42,609 bases of DNA from JBBQSU01 sp038234815 (GTDB lineage Bacteria > Planctomycetota > Phycisphaerae > Tepidisphaerales > Tepidisphaeraceae): the NCBI GenBank assembly GCA_038234815.1, contig JBBQSU010000010.1, positions 1 to 42,609 of the forward strand, read 5' to 3'. Position 1 is the first letter of the stretch, and each line of letters opens with the position of its first letter. The position numbers and the translations under genes were made by a program. This document shows, in pieces, positions 1 to 8,991 of this stretch. The notes under the pieces were generated by a model. That model had not been told where the DNA came from, did no database searches, and saw only the letters and a program-made list of their open reading frames with translations.

Positions 1-2
1 TC

Positions 3-488
3 AATGATCTGATGAAACTCGGCGAAGTCGCTGAGCGGCCCCCTTATACGACGCGCTATGCTGAAATGGCCCGGAGCGACGCGGATTCTGTAGTGCGTGC
101 CACCGCCATTCGCGCGTTGAACCGCTCGCGAGAAGCCGGACGAACGCAATTGTTCATCGCCGCGATGAAAGACGAAAGCGACCTGGTACGGCTGGAGGCC
201 GCTAAAGCCCTCAATCGCCTACCCGATCCGCTCGCGATCGGGGCACTTCGAGCGGTAGCGCTTAATGATGAAGAGAAAAAAGACGTTCGCATCGCCGCGA
301 CCGAGGCGCTGGCCCACTACAAAACGCTGGAGACTGCCCGGGCATTGATCGCCTTACTCGAAGACTCGGACTTCAGCGTCGTCTGGCAGGCCAAGGCTAG
401 TTTATCGCAAATGCTGGGGAAGGATTTTGGTTACAACGAAGCCCGCTGGCTGAAATACATCACCCAGGAAGCGACCCTGGGAGGGTGA
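3..488 (+). CDS. HEAT-repeat protein, 5' end outside window
   Basis: The frame is open to the first bases of the window, so this is probably the C-terminal part of a longer protein; an in-frame ATG lies at position 12. The visible ~160 residues are tandem helical pairs with the spacing of HEAT/PBS-lyase-type repeats, for example VVRATAIRALNR, LVRLEAAKALNR, DVRIAATEAL and SVVWQAKASL, each starting with a D-x-V-R type turn. Such repeats make a curved helical scaffold for protein-protein contacts and carry no catalysis by themselves. The last ~25 residues (GKDFGYNEARWLKYITQ) look like a non-repeat cap. What it binds cannot be told. The next gene lies ~95 bases downstream on the same strand. Confidence 0.75.
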   Translation, partial: NDLMKLGEVAERPPYTTRYAEMARSDADSVVRATAIRALNRSREAGRTQLFIAAMKDESDLVRLEAAKALNRLPDPLAIGALRAVALNDEEKKDVRIAATEALAHYKTLETARALIALLEDSDFSVVWQAKASLSQMLGKDFGYNEARWLKYITQEATLGG

Positions 489-583
489 ACGAGCCGATAG
501 CAGCGCTGAACGCGAGCCGGCATTGAGTTGTGCCCGCCCCTAAGACCTACAAGACCCGCCTTTCGGCCGAGCCGGACTCTTTT

Positions 584-1540
584 ATGCGTGCCTTGGTATT
601 TGACCAATCTCTTTCGTTCCAAGCTCGCTGGCCCGAGCCGAGCCCCGCGGCCGGCGACACGCTGGTGCGTGTCCGCGCGGCAGGGATTTGCTCCACCGAC
701 CTTGAAATCACCAAGGGGTACATGGGCTTCAAAGGCGTGCTGGGACACGAATTTGTCGGCCAGGTGGTTTCATCTGACAACAAAGATTTGATCGGTCAGC
801 GCGTGGTTGGCGAAATCAACGTAGCCTGCGGCCGTTGCGATCTCTGTCTCTCCGGCCTGAGCAGCCATTGCCGCCAGCGCACGGTGCTGGGCATCCAGAA
901 CCACGACGGTGCATTCGCGGATTTTCTTCGACTGCCTTGGCATAACCTTCATGTGCTGCCCAAAACGGTGGACGACGACCAGGCGGCCTTCGTCGAACCG
1001 CTGGCTGCTGCATTTCAGGTCCTCAAGCAGATCAAGCTTGACGGCCGCAAGTGGGTGACGGTGCTGGGAGACGGGCGACTCGGGCTGCTGGTGGCGCAGG
1101 TGCTTCGTAACGCCGGGTGCCCCGTGCGAGTGATCGGCCGCCACTCCAGCAAGTTGGCTCTATGCGAAAAATGGTCGATCCGAGCGCGCAACGTGCGCGA
1201 CATCGCCCCGCGACACGATCAGGACGTGGTGGTCGATTGCACCGGCAGCGCCGCAGGTTTTGAACTGGCCATGCAGATGGTACGTCCGCGCGGTTCGATC
1301 GTGCTGAAAAGCACGATGGCTGCCGGGGTACCGCTTAACCTCGCGCCACTGGTGATCGACGAGATCACGGTGATTGGCAGCCGCTGCGGACCGTTTCGAG
1401 AAGCCATCGCTGCGCTGGCCGAAAAACAGGTGGACATCGCCAGTTTGATCCATCGAAGAATGCGCATCGAACAGGGGGTCGATGCCCTGGCTTTAGCCGG
1501 CCGGCCGGGCGTGTTGAAAGTCCTGCTTAGCATGGATTGA
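584..1540 (+). CDS. Zinc-dependent alcohol dehydrogenase-like (MDR family) oxidoreductase
   Basis: This is a medium-chain dehydrogenase/reductase of ~318 residues. The N-terminal GroES-like half has the catalytic-zinc cysteine in GICSTDLE and the GHE motif in GVLGHEFVGQVV. The structural zinc loop is present as CGRCDLCLSGLSSHC, with four cysteines. The Rossmann half starts at VTVLGDGRLGLLVAQVL (GxGxxG), followed by a CTGS segment. The family oxidises alcohols or polyols, such as threonine or sorbitol-type substrates, with NAD(P)+; the substrate cannot be assigned here. It is slightly short for the family (usually 330-350). I chose ATG 584 because it begins the usual MRALVF strand; a GTG at 530 in the same frame would add 18 residues without family support. 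Neither start has a clear Shine-Dalgarno site. Confidence 0.9.
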   Translation: MRALVFDQSLSFQARWPEPSPAAGDTLVRVRAAGICSTDLEITKGYMGFKGVLGHEFVGQVVSSDNKDLIGQRVVGEINVACGRCDLCLSGLSSHCRQRTVLGIQNHDGAFADFLRLPWHNLHVLPKTVDDDQAAFVEPLAAAFQVLKQIKLDGRKWVTVLGDGRLGLLVAQVLRNAGCPVRVIGRHSSKLALCEKWSIRARNVRDIAPRHDQDVVVDCTGSAAGFELAMQMVRPRGSIVLKSTMAAGVPLNLAPLVIDEITVIGSRCGPFREAIAALAEKQVDIASLIHRRMRIEQGVDALALAGRPGVLKVLLSMD

Positions 1541-1633
1541 ATCCCCGCGGGCAGGTTTTTCTCCCGTTCCAACGGAATATTGAAGCACGCTGATGGGTTT
1601 CCAGACGGAAGCCTACAATCCAACAGGAAAATT

Positions 1634-2314
1634 ATGCGCTATCTACTATCTGGAGTCCTTATGTTTGCTTCACTCTTGGGCGCGTCCTGCGCCCGCGCAT
1701 CCGTGCCCTACGACAAGTTCCCCGATCCAAAGGAAGATCAACCCCTGTCTCCCGAAACGCAGGTTCGGACGATCGTTCTGGCCGGCGGATGCTTCTGGTG
1801 TACCGAAGGCGTCTACGAACAAATCCCCGGCGTTCAGAGTGTCGTGTCTGGCTATGCTGGTGGGTCCAAAGACTCCGCCGTCTACGAAACGGTCAGCAGC
1901 GGGCGTACCAACCACGCCGAGGCCATCCAAATCACTTATGACGCGAGCAAAACCACCCTTGGCCGGTTGCTGAAGGTTTTCTTCTCGATCGCGCACGATC
2001 CAACACAACTGAACCGGCAAGGTCCCGACACCGGCCGGCAGTATCGCTCGGCGATCTTCTTCGCCGACGCCCCACAAGAAGCTGTCGCCGCGGCCTATAT
2101 CAAGCAACTGACAGACGCCAAGGTGTTCGACGATCCGATCGTCACAACGCTGGAGCCGCTTGCCAATAACGGGTTCTACATGGCCGAGGCGTATCATCAG
2201 AAGTTCGTCAAGCGAAATCCCACGCATCCGTATATTCGACAACAGGCCCTGCCCAAGGTGGAAAAAGCAAAAAAAGCGGCAGCGGAAATGGCCACCACGC
2301 GACCGGTGGAGTAA
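1634..2314 (+). CDS. msrA: Peptide methionine-(S)-S-oxide reductase, exported
   Basis: MsrA reduces methionine-S-sulfoxide in proteins. The catalytic GCFWC motif sits at about residue 54, followed by the family blocks SGYAGG, NHAEAIQITYD, the HDPTQLNRQGPDTGRQYRS block and the late EAYHQKF motif. ATG 1634 is preferred because AGGA lies about six bases upstream and the first ~25 residues form a basic start, a hydrophobic core and an ARA/S signal-peptidase site, so the enzyme probably acts outside the cytoplasm. A frame extension to 1580 would place 18 polar residues before the signal peptide. A cysteine at the end of the hydrophobic stretch (GASC) is not a good lipobox. Exported MsrA needs an extracytoplasmic reductant; DsbD-alpha-like and thioredoxin-like genes occur 3-4 kb and 16-20 kb away. 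Confidence 0.95.
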   Translation: MRYLLSGVLMFASLLGASCARASVPYDKFPDPKEDQPLSPETQVRTIVLAGGCFWCTEGVYEQIPGVQSVVSGYAGGSKDSAVYETVSSGRTNHAEAIQITYDASKTTLGRLLKVFFSIAHDPTQLNRQGPDTGRQYRSAIFFADAPQEAVAAAYIKQLTDAKVFDDPIVTTLEPLANNGFYMAEAYHQKFVKRNPTHPYIRQQALPKVEKAKKAAAEMATTRPVE

Positions 2315-2556
2315 ATCCCCGGTCTCGCCAGGCCACGGATTGAACCATCGAGATAACGCTGAACTCGTCCCGATTTGCCACAACGTTCATGCACCCAATG
2401 ACGGCGTGCAGTGTTGTTGCGCACGGCCCGCATGGGGGCTGTCGATCGGCGAGGGACTGAACAATCTGTTCAGTGGGCATGGGAACTAATTGCTCTACAG
2501 AGGCGTTCGTCACAGCGCCCTGAAGATGGGCACTTTCATCCGGGCGGATTTTGTGA

Positions 2557-3777
2557 ATGATTCAGCTAATGGCTCAGTTGCATTTGTTATCGCCTATGGG
2601 CTTTTCCGCAGGCGCGGTGGCTGCGGGGATCAAGACTTCCGGCAAGCCGGATGTGGCGCTGCTGGTCTGCGATACGCCCGTAAGCGCCGCAGCGGTCTTT
2701 ACCACGAACAAGGTGTTCGCAGCGCCGGTCAAAATCGGTCGTCAGCATATCGCCGATGGGAAATTGCGGGCAGTGGTGGTCAACGCCGGTAACGCCAATG
2801 CCTGCACCGGCAAGCGCGGCGACCGCGACGCACTGGCCATGTGTGCCCAGACTGCCCGCGCTTTGGGTTGCCGACCGTCGGATGTGCTGCACTCGTCCAC
2901 CGGCATTATCGGCCATCACCTGCCCATGGAAAAAATCGCCCGCGGGATCGCCGGCGCGCACGCAAGCCTGGGCCGTGACGAGGAACATGCTCTGCTGTTT
3001 GGCGATGCGATCTTGACGACGGATCTGAAACGAAAAGCCGCGCAGGCGACGGTCAGAATCGGCCGGCAGACCGTGACGCTGGCCGGTGTATGCAAAGGCA
3101 GCGGGATGATCGGCCCGCGCCTCGGACCTCCGCAGGCCACGATGCTGGCGTATCTCACCACCGATGCCGATGTCTCGCCAAGGCTGCTCGCCCGCCTGTT
3201 GAGCAGCGCCGCCGATGGTAGTTTCAATGCCGTCACCGTCGACGATCACACCAGCACCAACGACACGCTGGCCTTGCTGGCCAGCGGAGTTTCGGGCGCA
3301 AAAGTAAAATCGCCCCGCGACCTGGCCCGATTCGCCGGGGCGCTCGACGAGGTGTGCCGATCGCTAGCCTGGCAGATCGCGGCCGACGGTGAAGGCGCGA
3401 CCAAGGTGGTCCGCATTGACGTAACCGGAGCGCGCAGCGAAGCCGACGCCAAGGCCATAGCCCGGGCAATCGCCAATTCGCCGTTGGTTAAGTGCGCCAT
3501 GCACGGAAACGATCCGAACTGGGGCCGGATTGTCTCGGCCGCGGGGCTGTGCGGTGCCAATTTCGATCCCGATCGCGCGTCGCTTAAGTTGCAGGGTCAA
3601 ACCGTCTTCCGAAATGGCGCGCCCGTGCCCTTCAACGCGCAAGCGGTCAGTAAATCGCTCAAAGCATCCGAAGTGATCGTGGATCTCGCCTGCCGGCTCG
3701 GCAAGGCCCGGGCCACATGCTGGACTTGCGATTTGTCGAAAGAATACGTCACCATCAACGCCGAATATCACACCTGA
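2557..3777 (+). CDS. argJ: Bifunctional ornithine acetyltransferase / N-acetylglutamate synthase
   Basis: ArgJ recycles the acetyl group in the cyclic arginine pathway (N-acetylornithine + glutamate to ornithine + N-acetylglutamate), and bifunctional forms also acetylate glutamate from acetyl-CoA. At 406 residues the length is normal. Recognisable blocks are the start SPMGFSAGAVAAGIK, the NAGNANACTG oxyanion region, STGIIGHHLPM, and the autoproteolysis region CKGSGMI...PQATMLAYLTTDA, where the Thr of ATML becomes the N-terminal nucleophile of the beta subunit. The C-terminal GNDPNWGRI is also typical. ATG 2557 and ATG 2569 are both possible starts. No other arg gene is nearby. The 240 bases upstream hold no gene that I can see. 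Confidence 0.96.
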   Translation: MIQLMAQLHLLSPMGFSAGAVAAGIKTSGKPDVALLVCDTPVSAAAVFTTNKVFAAPVKIGRQHIADGKLRAVVVNAGNANACTGKRGDRDALAMCAQTARALGCRPSDVLHSSTGIIGHHLPMEKIARGIAGAHASLGRDEEHALLFGDAILTTDLKRKAAQATVRIGRQTVTLAGVCKGSGMIGPRLGPPQATMLAYLTTDADVSPRLLARLLSSAADGSFNAVTVDDHTSTNDTLALLASGVSGAKVKSPRDLARFAGALDEVCRSLAWQIAADGEGATKVVRIDVTGARSEADAKAIARAIANSPLVKCAMHGNDPNWGRIVSAAGLCGANFDPDRASLKLQGQTVFRNGAPVPFNAQAVSKSLKASEVIVDLACRLGKARATCWTCDLSKEYVTINAEYHT

Positions 3778-3804
3778 AAGCGATCAAGCGTTCAGGCCCT
3801 GACT

Positions 3805-4959
3805 ATGACCTTACACTCGCCCGCCATCTTGCCCGGTTCGGCCGTCGGCGTTCTGGGCAGCGGACAGCTCGGCCGCATGTTCGCCATTGCCGCAAGGCGC
3901 ATGGGATATCGTGTACATACGCTTTCCCCCGACGACGACACCCCCACCGGACAGGTGGCCGATGTAGAAATCAAGGCCGCGTACGACGACCTCGACGCCA
4001 TCCGATCGTTCGCGACCGGCGTGAAGGTGGTCACGTTTGAGTTCGAGAACGTCCCGGCGGCCTGCGCCGAGGCCGCCGCCGAGCGCGCCCTGGTTCGACC
4101 AGCCGGCACCGTTCTGCACATCACGCAGAATCGGTTGCGCGAAAAAACCTTTCTGCGCGATAGCGGGTTTCCTATCACGCTGTTCGCGGTCGTGCGCTCG
4201 CTGGCCGATCTGCACTCAGCGCTCGCTGCCCTGGGCACGCCGGCAGTGCTGAAAACCGCAGGGTGGGGCTACGACGGCAAGGGGCAGATCAAAATCGCAA
4301 CCCCTCAAGATGCCCGCTCCGCATGGGAAACGATCAACACCGACGAAGCCGTTTTAGAAGCGTTCGTTGATTTCGACTGCGAAGTTTCCGTGATCGCCGC
4401 GAGAGGCTTCGACGGCAGCTATTGTGACTGGGGCCTGATCCGTAACGATCATCGCAACCACATCCTTGACGTGTCTACCTGCCCTTCCGGGATCGACGCG
4501 CAGATTGAGAAGGAGGCGACCCAAATCGCCCGCGGGATTGTCGAAACCCTCGGCGTGGTCGGCGTGTTGTGTATAGAATTCTTCCTCACCGCCCGCGGAA
4601 AACTGATCGTCAATGAGCTTGCCCCGCGCCCGCACAATTCGGGGCATCTCACCTTTGACGCGCACGTCACCAGTCAGTTTGAGCAGCAACTCCGGGCCAT
4701 TTGCGGTCTGCCGCTCGGGTCCACGCGCCTGCTTCGCCCTGCGGTCATGGTGAACCTGCTGGGCGACCTATGGGCAGGCGGCGAGCCGGACTGGCAGGCC
4801 GCGCTGCGCCACCCCGACGTAAAACTGCACCTTTATGGCAAGCCGACACCCCGACCGGGCCGCAAGATGGGCCACCTGACCGCAATCGCCGATTCGTCTC
4901 TGCAGGCCCGTGCCCTCGCCTTATCGGCCCGCGCGGCCCTCACCCCCGCCCGCGCTTAG
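3805..4959 (+). CDS. purK: N5-carboxyaminoimidazole ribonucleotide synthase (ATP-grasp)
   Basis: PurK carboxylates AIR to N5-CAIR with ATP and bicarbonate in de novo purine synthesis. The N-terminal pre-ATP-grasp domain shows VGVLGSGQLGRMFAIAARRMGYRVHTLSPDDDTPTGQVAD, a signature of the family. The ATP-grasp core includes LKTAGWGYDGKGQ (ATP-binding lysine and glycine loop), VLEAFVDFDCEVSVIAAR, and IEFFLTARGKLIVNELAPRPHNSGHLT, which carries the metal-binding E/N residues. Length 384 is normal. It begins 27 bases after argJ on the same strand, so they may be co-transcribed. The usual partner purE is not adjacent. Confidence 0.96.
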   Translation: MTLHSPAILPGSAVGVLGSGQLGRMFAIAARRMGYRVHTLSPDDDTPTGQVADVEIKAAYDDLDAIRSFATGVKVVTFEFENVPAACAEAAAERALVRPAGTVLHITQNRLREKTFLRDSGFPITLFAVVRSLADLHSALAALGTPAVLKTAGWGYDGKGQIKIATPQDARSAWETINTDEAVLEAFVDFDCEVSVIAARGFDGSYCDWGLIRNDHRNHILDVSTCPSGIDAQIEKEATQIARGIVETLGVVGVLCIEFFLTARGKLIVNELAPRPHNSGHLTFDAHVTSQFEQQLRAICGLPLGSTRLLRPAVMVNLLGDLWAGGEPDWQAALRHPDVKLHLYGKPTPRPGRKMGHLTAIADSSLQARALALSARAALTPARA

Positions 4960-5313
4960 GCCGCGAGCAGGAAGAACCTATCCCATTTTGTTATTTGGCA
5001 AGACGGAATTATTTCAGTCGCCATCGAATCCTTCTCGCTTGACCTTCGCGGCCCGAGGTCGTTGTCCGTCACCTTAATGCCGCGGTTCTATGTCATATCG
5101 GAAAACAGTCGACGTTCGCTCTAGTTGCGTTTGCTGATCCCGGCGGGAAATGATTCACAAGCAGCGCCAGTCCTGTGGCGTCTGCCAACTCTTGTAGGAA
5201 TCCCCCGGCTCCCGTCGCATCATAAGTGCGAACGATCAATCGCATGTTAGCCAAAACTTGGACAGGGCATTCCTGCGCGACGGTATAGCCGGCGTGGATC
5301 CACAATGCCTGCC
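4960..5313. other. Intergenic region between convergent genes
   Basis: About 350 bases lie between the end of purK (+) and the end of the redoxin gene (-). No tRNA cloverleaf, strong hairpin or repeat is visible. A short minus-strand frame (ATG at 5245 to a stop at 5093, ~50 codons) lacks a Shine-Dalgarno site and resembles nothing known to me, so I do not call it. The region may hold the transcription ends of both convergent genes, but no T-tract terminator stands out. Confidence 0.4.
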
Positions 5314-5907
5314 TTACTTGGCGTACTTCACCGAACACCCATACGACCGCGTTTCCGGTTCGCTCACCGACTTGCCTGCGGATATCTCGTCCAGCGCCTG
5401 TGCCACATAATTTTTCGCCCCGGCGATGTCCGACGTCTTATTGCTGTTGTTGTCATCGATCGCGCCGGAATAGACCAACGTGCCCTTGTTGATCACGAAC
5501 ATGCCGGGAGTGGTTTTGGCCCCGAAAGCATGGGCCGCTTGCCCCATGGAATCCTCCAAAATCGGGCGCGTGATGTGCCATCGCTCGGCCACCTGCTTGT
5601 TTGACGCACTGCTCTTGCCTTTGGTCGAATTGACCAGTAGCCACACCACGCCCTTCTCGGTATACCCCGCGGCCAGTCTGTTCATGTTCCCTTCGCTGTA
5701 ATGCTTCTGAACGAAGGGGCATTCCTCGTTGAACCATTCCAAAACCACAACTTTGTCTTTGTAATCGGCCAGGGATACGGCCTTGCCATCCTGATCCTTA
5801 AGCGAGAACTCCGGCGCCGGCTGGCCAATTTTGGCCGGGCCGTCGGCAGCGAGGGCCGCGAAAGAAACCAACGAGAACGCGAGCGTAAACAACGCGGTAA
5901 ACTTCAT
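5314..5907 (-). CDS. Exported redoxin (AhpC/TSA-thioredoxin fold), single-Cys CPFV type
   Basis: This ~197-residue protein has a signal peptide (MKFTALFTLAFSLVSFAALA/A) followed by a thioredoxin-fold redoxin domain: PAPEFSLKDQDGKAVSLADYKDKVVVLEWFNEECPFVQKHY. The active-site region keeps only one cysteine, in ECPFV, instead of CxxC, as in a known sub-group of thioredoxin-like proteins. KTTPGMFVINKGTLVYSGAIDD is the cis-Pro strand of the fold. Only one other Cys occurs, near the C-terminus (YGCSVKYAK). ATG 5907 is chosen because GGAG lies six bases upstream; a TTG at 5922 would precede it. It lies 19 bases after the DsbD-alpha-like gene on the same strand, so the two probably form a small extracytoplasmic thiol operon. 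Substrate unknown. Confidence 0.85.
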   Translation of the reverse strand: MKFTALFTLAFSLVSFAALAADGPAKIGQPAPEFSLKDQDGKAVSLADYKDKVVVLEWFNEECPFVQKHYSEGNMNRLAAGYTEKGVVWLLVNSTKGKSSASNKQVAERWHITRPILEDSMGQAAHAFGAKTTPGMFVINKGTLVYSGAIDDNNSNKTSDIAGAKNYVAQALDEISAGKSVSEPETRSYGCSVKYAK

Positions 5908-5926
5908 GTGCGGCTCCAACAAAAAA

Positions 5927-6736
5927 TCAGGGGTTGCCCGGCATAGGGTTCATCGGCAATTCGATAGCCCGGCGCTGGCCATTTTCAAGAGTGTAGGCCA
6001 GCACGAGCGGCTTTGGCGAATTCGATAAACTTTTCACCTTCCCCGACAGCAGTCGATACAGCACGCGAGTGTTCATGCCGGTCGTGTCCACGCGACAGTC
6101 CTCAAGTTGCCACGACTCGTCCAAGTTCGGGAAGCACTCGATCGCCTTGGGTGTGGCGCGCCATTGAATATCCAGCCCGCCAGTCACGGGCGTCACCCGG
6201 ACGACATCCTCGCACTTTTCCGCAGGCACGGGCAGTTGCTTCTTCCATGACTCGATGACCTGACGCTCAGAATCATTCGATGGAAGCACCAGCCCCAACT
6301 CATTGGCTTCACCGGGCTTACACGAATTTTCATCGCAAACCAGATAATCAACGTCGGCGGTCAGCTTGGGCTGATCTTCGATCCGCGCCGGCGGCCTGAT
6401 CGTCGTCATTAGCACCACTTCCTTTTCATAGCCGAAGTTGACCAGCCCGCCGGGAAGACTAATCCGGCTGGGCGCGGGGAATTGGAGTTCCCCGGCTGAA
6501 TATCCGCTTGGCAGGTGCCAGCGCACGTGCGTGGCCCGGCCCGAATCGCCGGGATTGCTCCAGTAGACGTGAAATGTCGGATCGATCGTCAGCCGGGCCG
6601 CCACAGTAAATGGCTGCCCCGGCTGAACGACTTGCGTATCCGCCAATAGAGTGATTTTCATCCTTGATTGCGCGAAAGCGCATTGCCCCACCGTCAGCGA
6701 TAGAAGCACGGTTATGGGTCCGGTCCAACGCAACAT
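5927..6736 (-). CDS. Exported DsbD N-terminal (alpha) domain-like protein
   Basis: The 269-residue product starts with a signal peptide ending in AFA/Q. It then resembles the N-terminal domain of the thiol:disulfide interchange protein DsbD/ScsB: FTVAARLTIDPTFHVYWSNPGDSGRATHVRW is the family hallmark, and VDYLVCDENSCKP supplies the paired redox cysteines seen in DsbD-alpha (C-x5-C followed by P). DsbD-alpha passes electrons from the membrane domain to periplasmic partners. No membrane domain or thioredoxin-like gamma domain follows, so this is a stand-alone alpha module. Two further cysteine pairs occur near the C-terminus (KCEDV, ECFPN, EDCRV). The start has a GGAG/AGG element just upstream. 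The redoxin gene follows 19 bases downstream and may be its redox partner. Confidence 0.8.
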   Translation of the reverse strand: MLRWTGPITVLLSLTVGQCAFAQSRMKITLLADTQVVQPGQPFTVAARLTIDPTFHVYWSNPGDSGRATHVRWHLPSGYSAGELQFPAPSRISLPGGLVNFGYEKEVVLMTTIRPPARIEDQPKLTADVDYLVCDENSCKPGEANELGLVLPSNDSERQVIESWKKQLPVPAEKCEDVVRVTPVTGGLDIQWRATPKAIECFPNLDESWQLEDCRVDTTGMNTRVLYRLLSGKVKSLSNSPKPLVLAYTLENGQRRAIELPMNPMPGNP

Positions 6737-6794
6737 CGACCTGCTCCAAAAAACGACCTTAAAAATCGCTCCTTAGCTCCGATGCCTCCGACCA

Positions 6795-7766
6795 TCAACC
6801 GCCCGGAAGCAACTGATTTTCGCGCATCCAACCAACGAACTTGGCCAGCCCCTCTTCCACATTCACTTTTGGACTATAGTTCAACAGTTGCTGGGCCTTT
6901 GAAATATCTGCGTAGGTAATGAGCGGCTCAGACGCCGGCGTGGGCGTGTCTACGATCACGGCCTTTTTTCCGAGGAGACCTTCCAATACCTCAACAAACC
7001 GCAGATTTTCAACCGGATTGGAACAGCCCAGATTGAAGATCTCGAAGTCCATCGGGCGATCCAGCGCTTCGATGAATCCATCCACAATATCGTCGATGAA
7101 TGTCCAGTCGCGTTTGATGTGGCCGGCGTTGTAGAGCGTCAGCGCTTGACCTTTCATAATCTGCTCCGACCATTGCCATGGCATCATGTCGGGCCGGCCG
7201 TGCGGGCCATAAACATTGAAAAACCGCAGCGTCGTCACCTGCAATCCGTAGAGATGATGATAGGCGTGGGCCATCAGTTCCATGGCGCGCTTGGTGGCCG
7301 GATAAGCAGCCAGCGGACGATCGGCCGCCGCCGATTCCACGAACGGCACTGGCGTGGTTTTGCCGTACACACTGCCGGTGGATGCCAGAACGCAATTTGG
7401 CTTGCTCGTCAGCCGTGCCGCTTCCAGCAGATTCATCGATCCCTGCACGTTCACCTGGCCATAAATCAGCGGATGGTCGATGCTGTACCGCACGGCGGCC
7501 ATTCCACCCAGGTGCGCAACGGCATCAAACGATTCGGCCTTGAACAGTCCCAGCAGCCCTGGCGCGTCGCGCAGGTCCAACTGCTCGAAACGAAAGTGCG
7601 CATCACCTGTCAGGTCCGCCAAATGTCGCTGTTTGTGTTCTAGCGCGTAATAGTCATTGAGATTATCAAAACCGACCACACTGTCGCCGCGATCAAGCAG
7701 CCGACGCGCCAGCCGGCTGCCCACGAACCCCGCTGCCCCCGTGATTACGATCCTCCGCTGCGTCAT
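6795..7766 (-). CDS. NAD-dependent nucleotide-sugar epimerase/dehydratase (extended SDR)
   Basis: An extended short-chain dehydrogenase of ~323 residues. The NAD-binding GxxGxxG is in VITGAAGFVGSRLARRLL, the substrate region includes DNLNDYYALEHKQRHL, which resembles UDP-glucuronate 4-epimerases, and the catalytic set is S-T-G-S-V-Y-G with YPATK (Tyr-x3-Lys). LRFFNVYGPHGRPDMMPW is the usual substrate-binding loop. It probably interconverts UDP-sugars for polysaccharide or glycoprotein synthesis. Start ATG 7766 has GGGAG eight bases upstream; a GTG at 7790 is the alternative. It lies 34 bases after the HAD gene, which suggests an operon. The exact epimerase activity cannot be settled without alignment; UDP-glucuronate epimerase is my best guess. 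Confidence 0.88.
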   Translation of the reverse strand: MTQRRIVITGAAGFVGSRLARRLLDRGDSVVGFDNLNDYYALEHKQRHLADLTGDAHFRFEQLDLRDAPGLLGLFKAESFDAVAHLGGMAAVRYSIDHPLIYGQVNVQGSMNLLEAARLTSKPNCVLASTGSVYGKTTPVPFVESAAADRPLAAYPATKRAMELMAHAYHHLYGLQVTTLRFFNVYGPHGRPDMMPWQWSEQIMKGQALTLYNAGHIKRDWTFIDDIVDGFIEALDRPMDFEIFNLGCSNPVENLRFVEVLEGLLGKKAVIVDTPTPASEPLITYADISKAQQLLNYSPKVNVEEGLAKFVGWMRENQLLPGG

Positions 7767-7800
7767 GTTAGCAACTCCCAAAATCGGCACACTCGCGGAC

Positions 7801-8403
7801 CTAGCGTTTCTTAAGCTCGTGGTAAATCGGCCGAATGTCGATCACGTGCATCCCTGCGGCCCGGGCCGATTGCACGCCCAGATCGGCATCCTCAAAAGCG
7901 TAACAGAGCGCTGGAGCGATGCCCAACCGCCGGGCGGCCTCGAGAAAAATATCCGGTGCCGGCTTGCCGTGTTCCACGTCATCGGCAGTCACCATCGCCT
8001 GGAAATACTGAAGCAGATCCATCACCGCCAGTGTCTTGGTGCAAGTGGCCCGGGTTCCGCCGGTGGCGACCGCCATCGGCAATTTCCCCGCGAACTCGTG
8101 AACCAGTTTCATCACCGGCTCGATGGGCGTGACCTGCGGGATGAGTTGCTCGAAGAGTCGCTCCTTAAGTTCCGTGGCTTCATCCACCGGTAAATGATAC
8201 CCGTGCTTTTCATTTAAAATCTCCATGATCCGCCGAGTTGGCGCGCCGGCCATTTCATAAAATAGCGACTCGGAAATATCCTGACCGTATTCGCCCAGGG
8301 CATTTCTCCACGCCAGAAAATGCAGCGGCATCGTGTCGGCAATCGTGCCGTCACAGTCAAAGACCAACCCGCGTACACTGCTGGGAATAATGATTTTGTT
8401 CAA
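7801..8403 (-). CDS. HAD-superfamily sugar-phosphate phosphatase / beta-phosphoglucomutase-like
   Basis: The protein of ~200 residues has all HAD motifs. Motif I is LVFDCDGTIADT (DxDGT), then motif II at AVATGG, a conserved lysine in EHGKPAPDIFLEAARRLG, and motif IV in CYAFEDADLGVQSARAAGM. A helical cap domain follows motif I (residues ~20-85), as in the beta-phosphoglucomutase/YqaB-like group, which act on fructose-1-phosphate, glucose-phosphates or similar. The start is uncertain: TTG 8403 has GGAG six bases upstream, while GTG 8418 has no ribosome-binding site but adds only five residues. It is the first gene before the epimerase on the same strand, so a sugar-phosphate role fits. The divergent neighbour is tatA. 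Confidence 0.87.
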   Translation of the reverse strand: MNKIIIPSSVRGLVFDCDGTIADTMPLHFLAWRNALGEYGQDISESLFYEMAGAPTRRIMEILNEKHGYHLPVDEATELKERLFEQLIPQVTPIEPVMKLVHEFAGKLPMAVATGGTRATCTKTLAVMDLLQYFQAMVTADDVEHGKPAPDIFLEAARRLGIAPALCYAFEDADLGVQSARAAGMHVIDIRPIYHELKKR

Positions 8404-8607
8404 ACGAGGCTCCAACACGGTTCAAAAACTTCGCAATCCGTCGAATTTACCGGAAACAGAATGCAGCGTAAAATGAGGTACTCCTTGGCTAAAGAGGGAA
8501 ATCGGGCAGCAAAATCGCCGAATTCCGTGCCTGCTGCCCCAAAATGGATAGAATAGTTTGTCACGGAAACCGTTTAGTTGATAGCATCTGGCGCAATTGA
8601 GGATTTT

Positions 8608-8931
8608 ATGACGCACTTTTTGCTCGCTCTGGGCATGCCGCAGGGCTTTGAATGGCTGATTATCGCCGCCGTCGGCCTGCTGATTTTTGGCAAGCGATTG
8701 CCGGAAGTCGGCAGAAGTCTGGGTAAGGGCATCGTCGAATTTAAGAAAGGCCTCAAAGGCGTCGAAGACGACCTTGAAGAAGGCGCAAACAAGTCGGGCA
8801 CGACGGCCGATCAGGCGCGCTCGCAGATCACTCAAGAGACCCATACCCCGCCGCAATTTAAGTTTGACCCCTACACCGGCAAGCCGATCGAATCCAGCGC
8901 GCCGTCGAGTGAGCCCGAGAGAATCGGCTGA
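8608..8931 (+). CDS. tatA: Sec-independent (twin-arginine) translocase subunit TatA/TatE
   Basis: TatA oligomers form the passage for folded proteins in Tat export. This 107-residue protein has a short periplasmic N-terminus, one membrane helix (GFEWLIIAAVGLLIFG), the conserved FG hinge, and an amphipathic helix KRLPEVGRSLGKGIVEFKKGLKG, followed by a polar charged tail. ATG 8608 is chosen because TTGAGG lies about five bases upstream; an in-frame ATG at 8578 would add ten residues. No tatC is in the window, which is common because tatA is often separate. The next gene on the same strand, 60 bases downstream, encodes an exported protein, but its signal peptide has no twin arginine. Confidence 0.92.
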   Translation: MTHFLLALGMPQGFEWLIIAAVGLLIFGKRLPEVGRSLGKGIVEFKKGLKGVEDDLEEGANKSGTTADQARSQITQETHTPPQFKFDPYTGKPIESSAPSSEPERIG

Positions 8932-8991
8932 TGGACAAAGGCCAGCTGGCCCGCGTAAGGGCAAACTGCCTTTATGCCAAAGGAGCATGAT

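Noticed and set aside
5093..5245. Short minus-strand ORF (~50 codons) downstream of the redoxin gene
   Set aside because: No Shine-Dalgarno site, no recognisable similarity, and it sits between convergent genes; chance ORF is likeliest.
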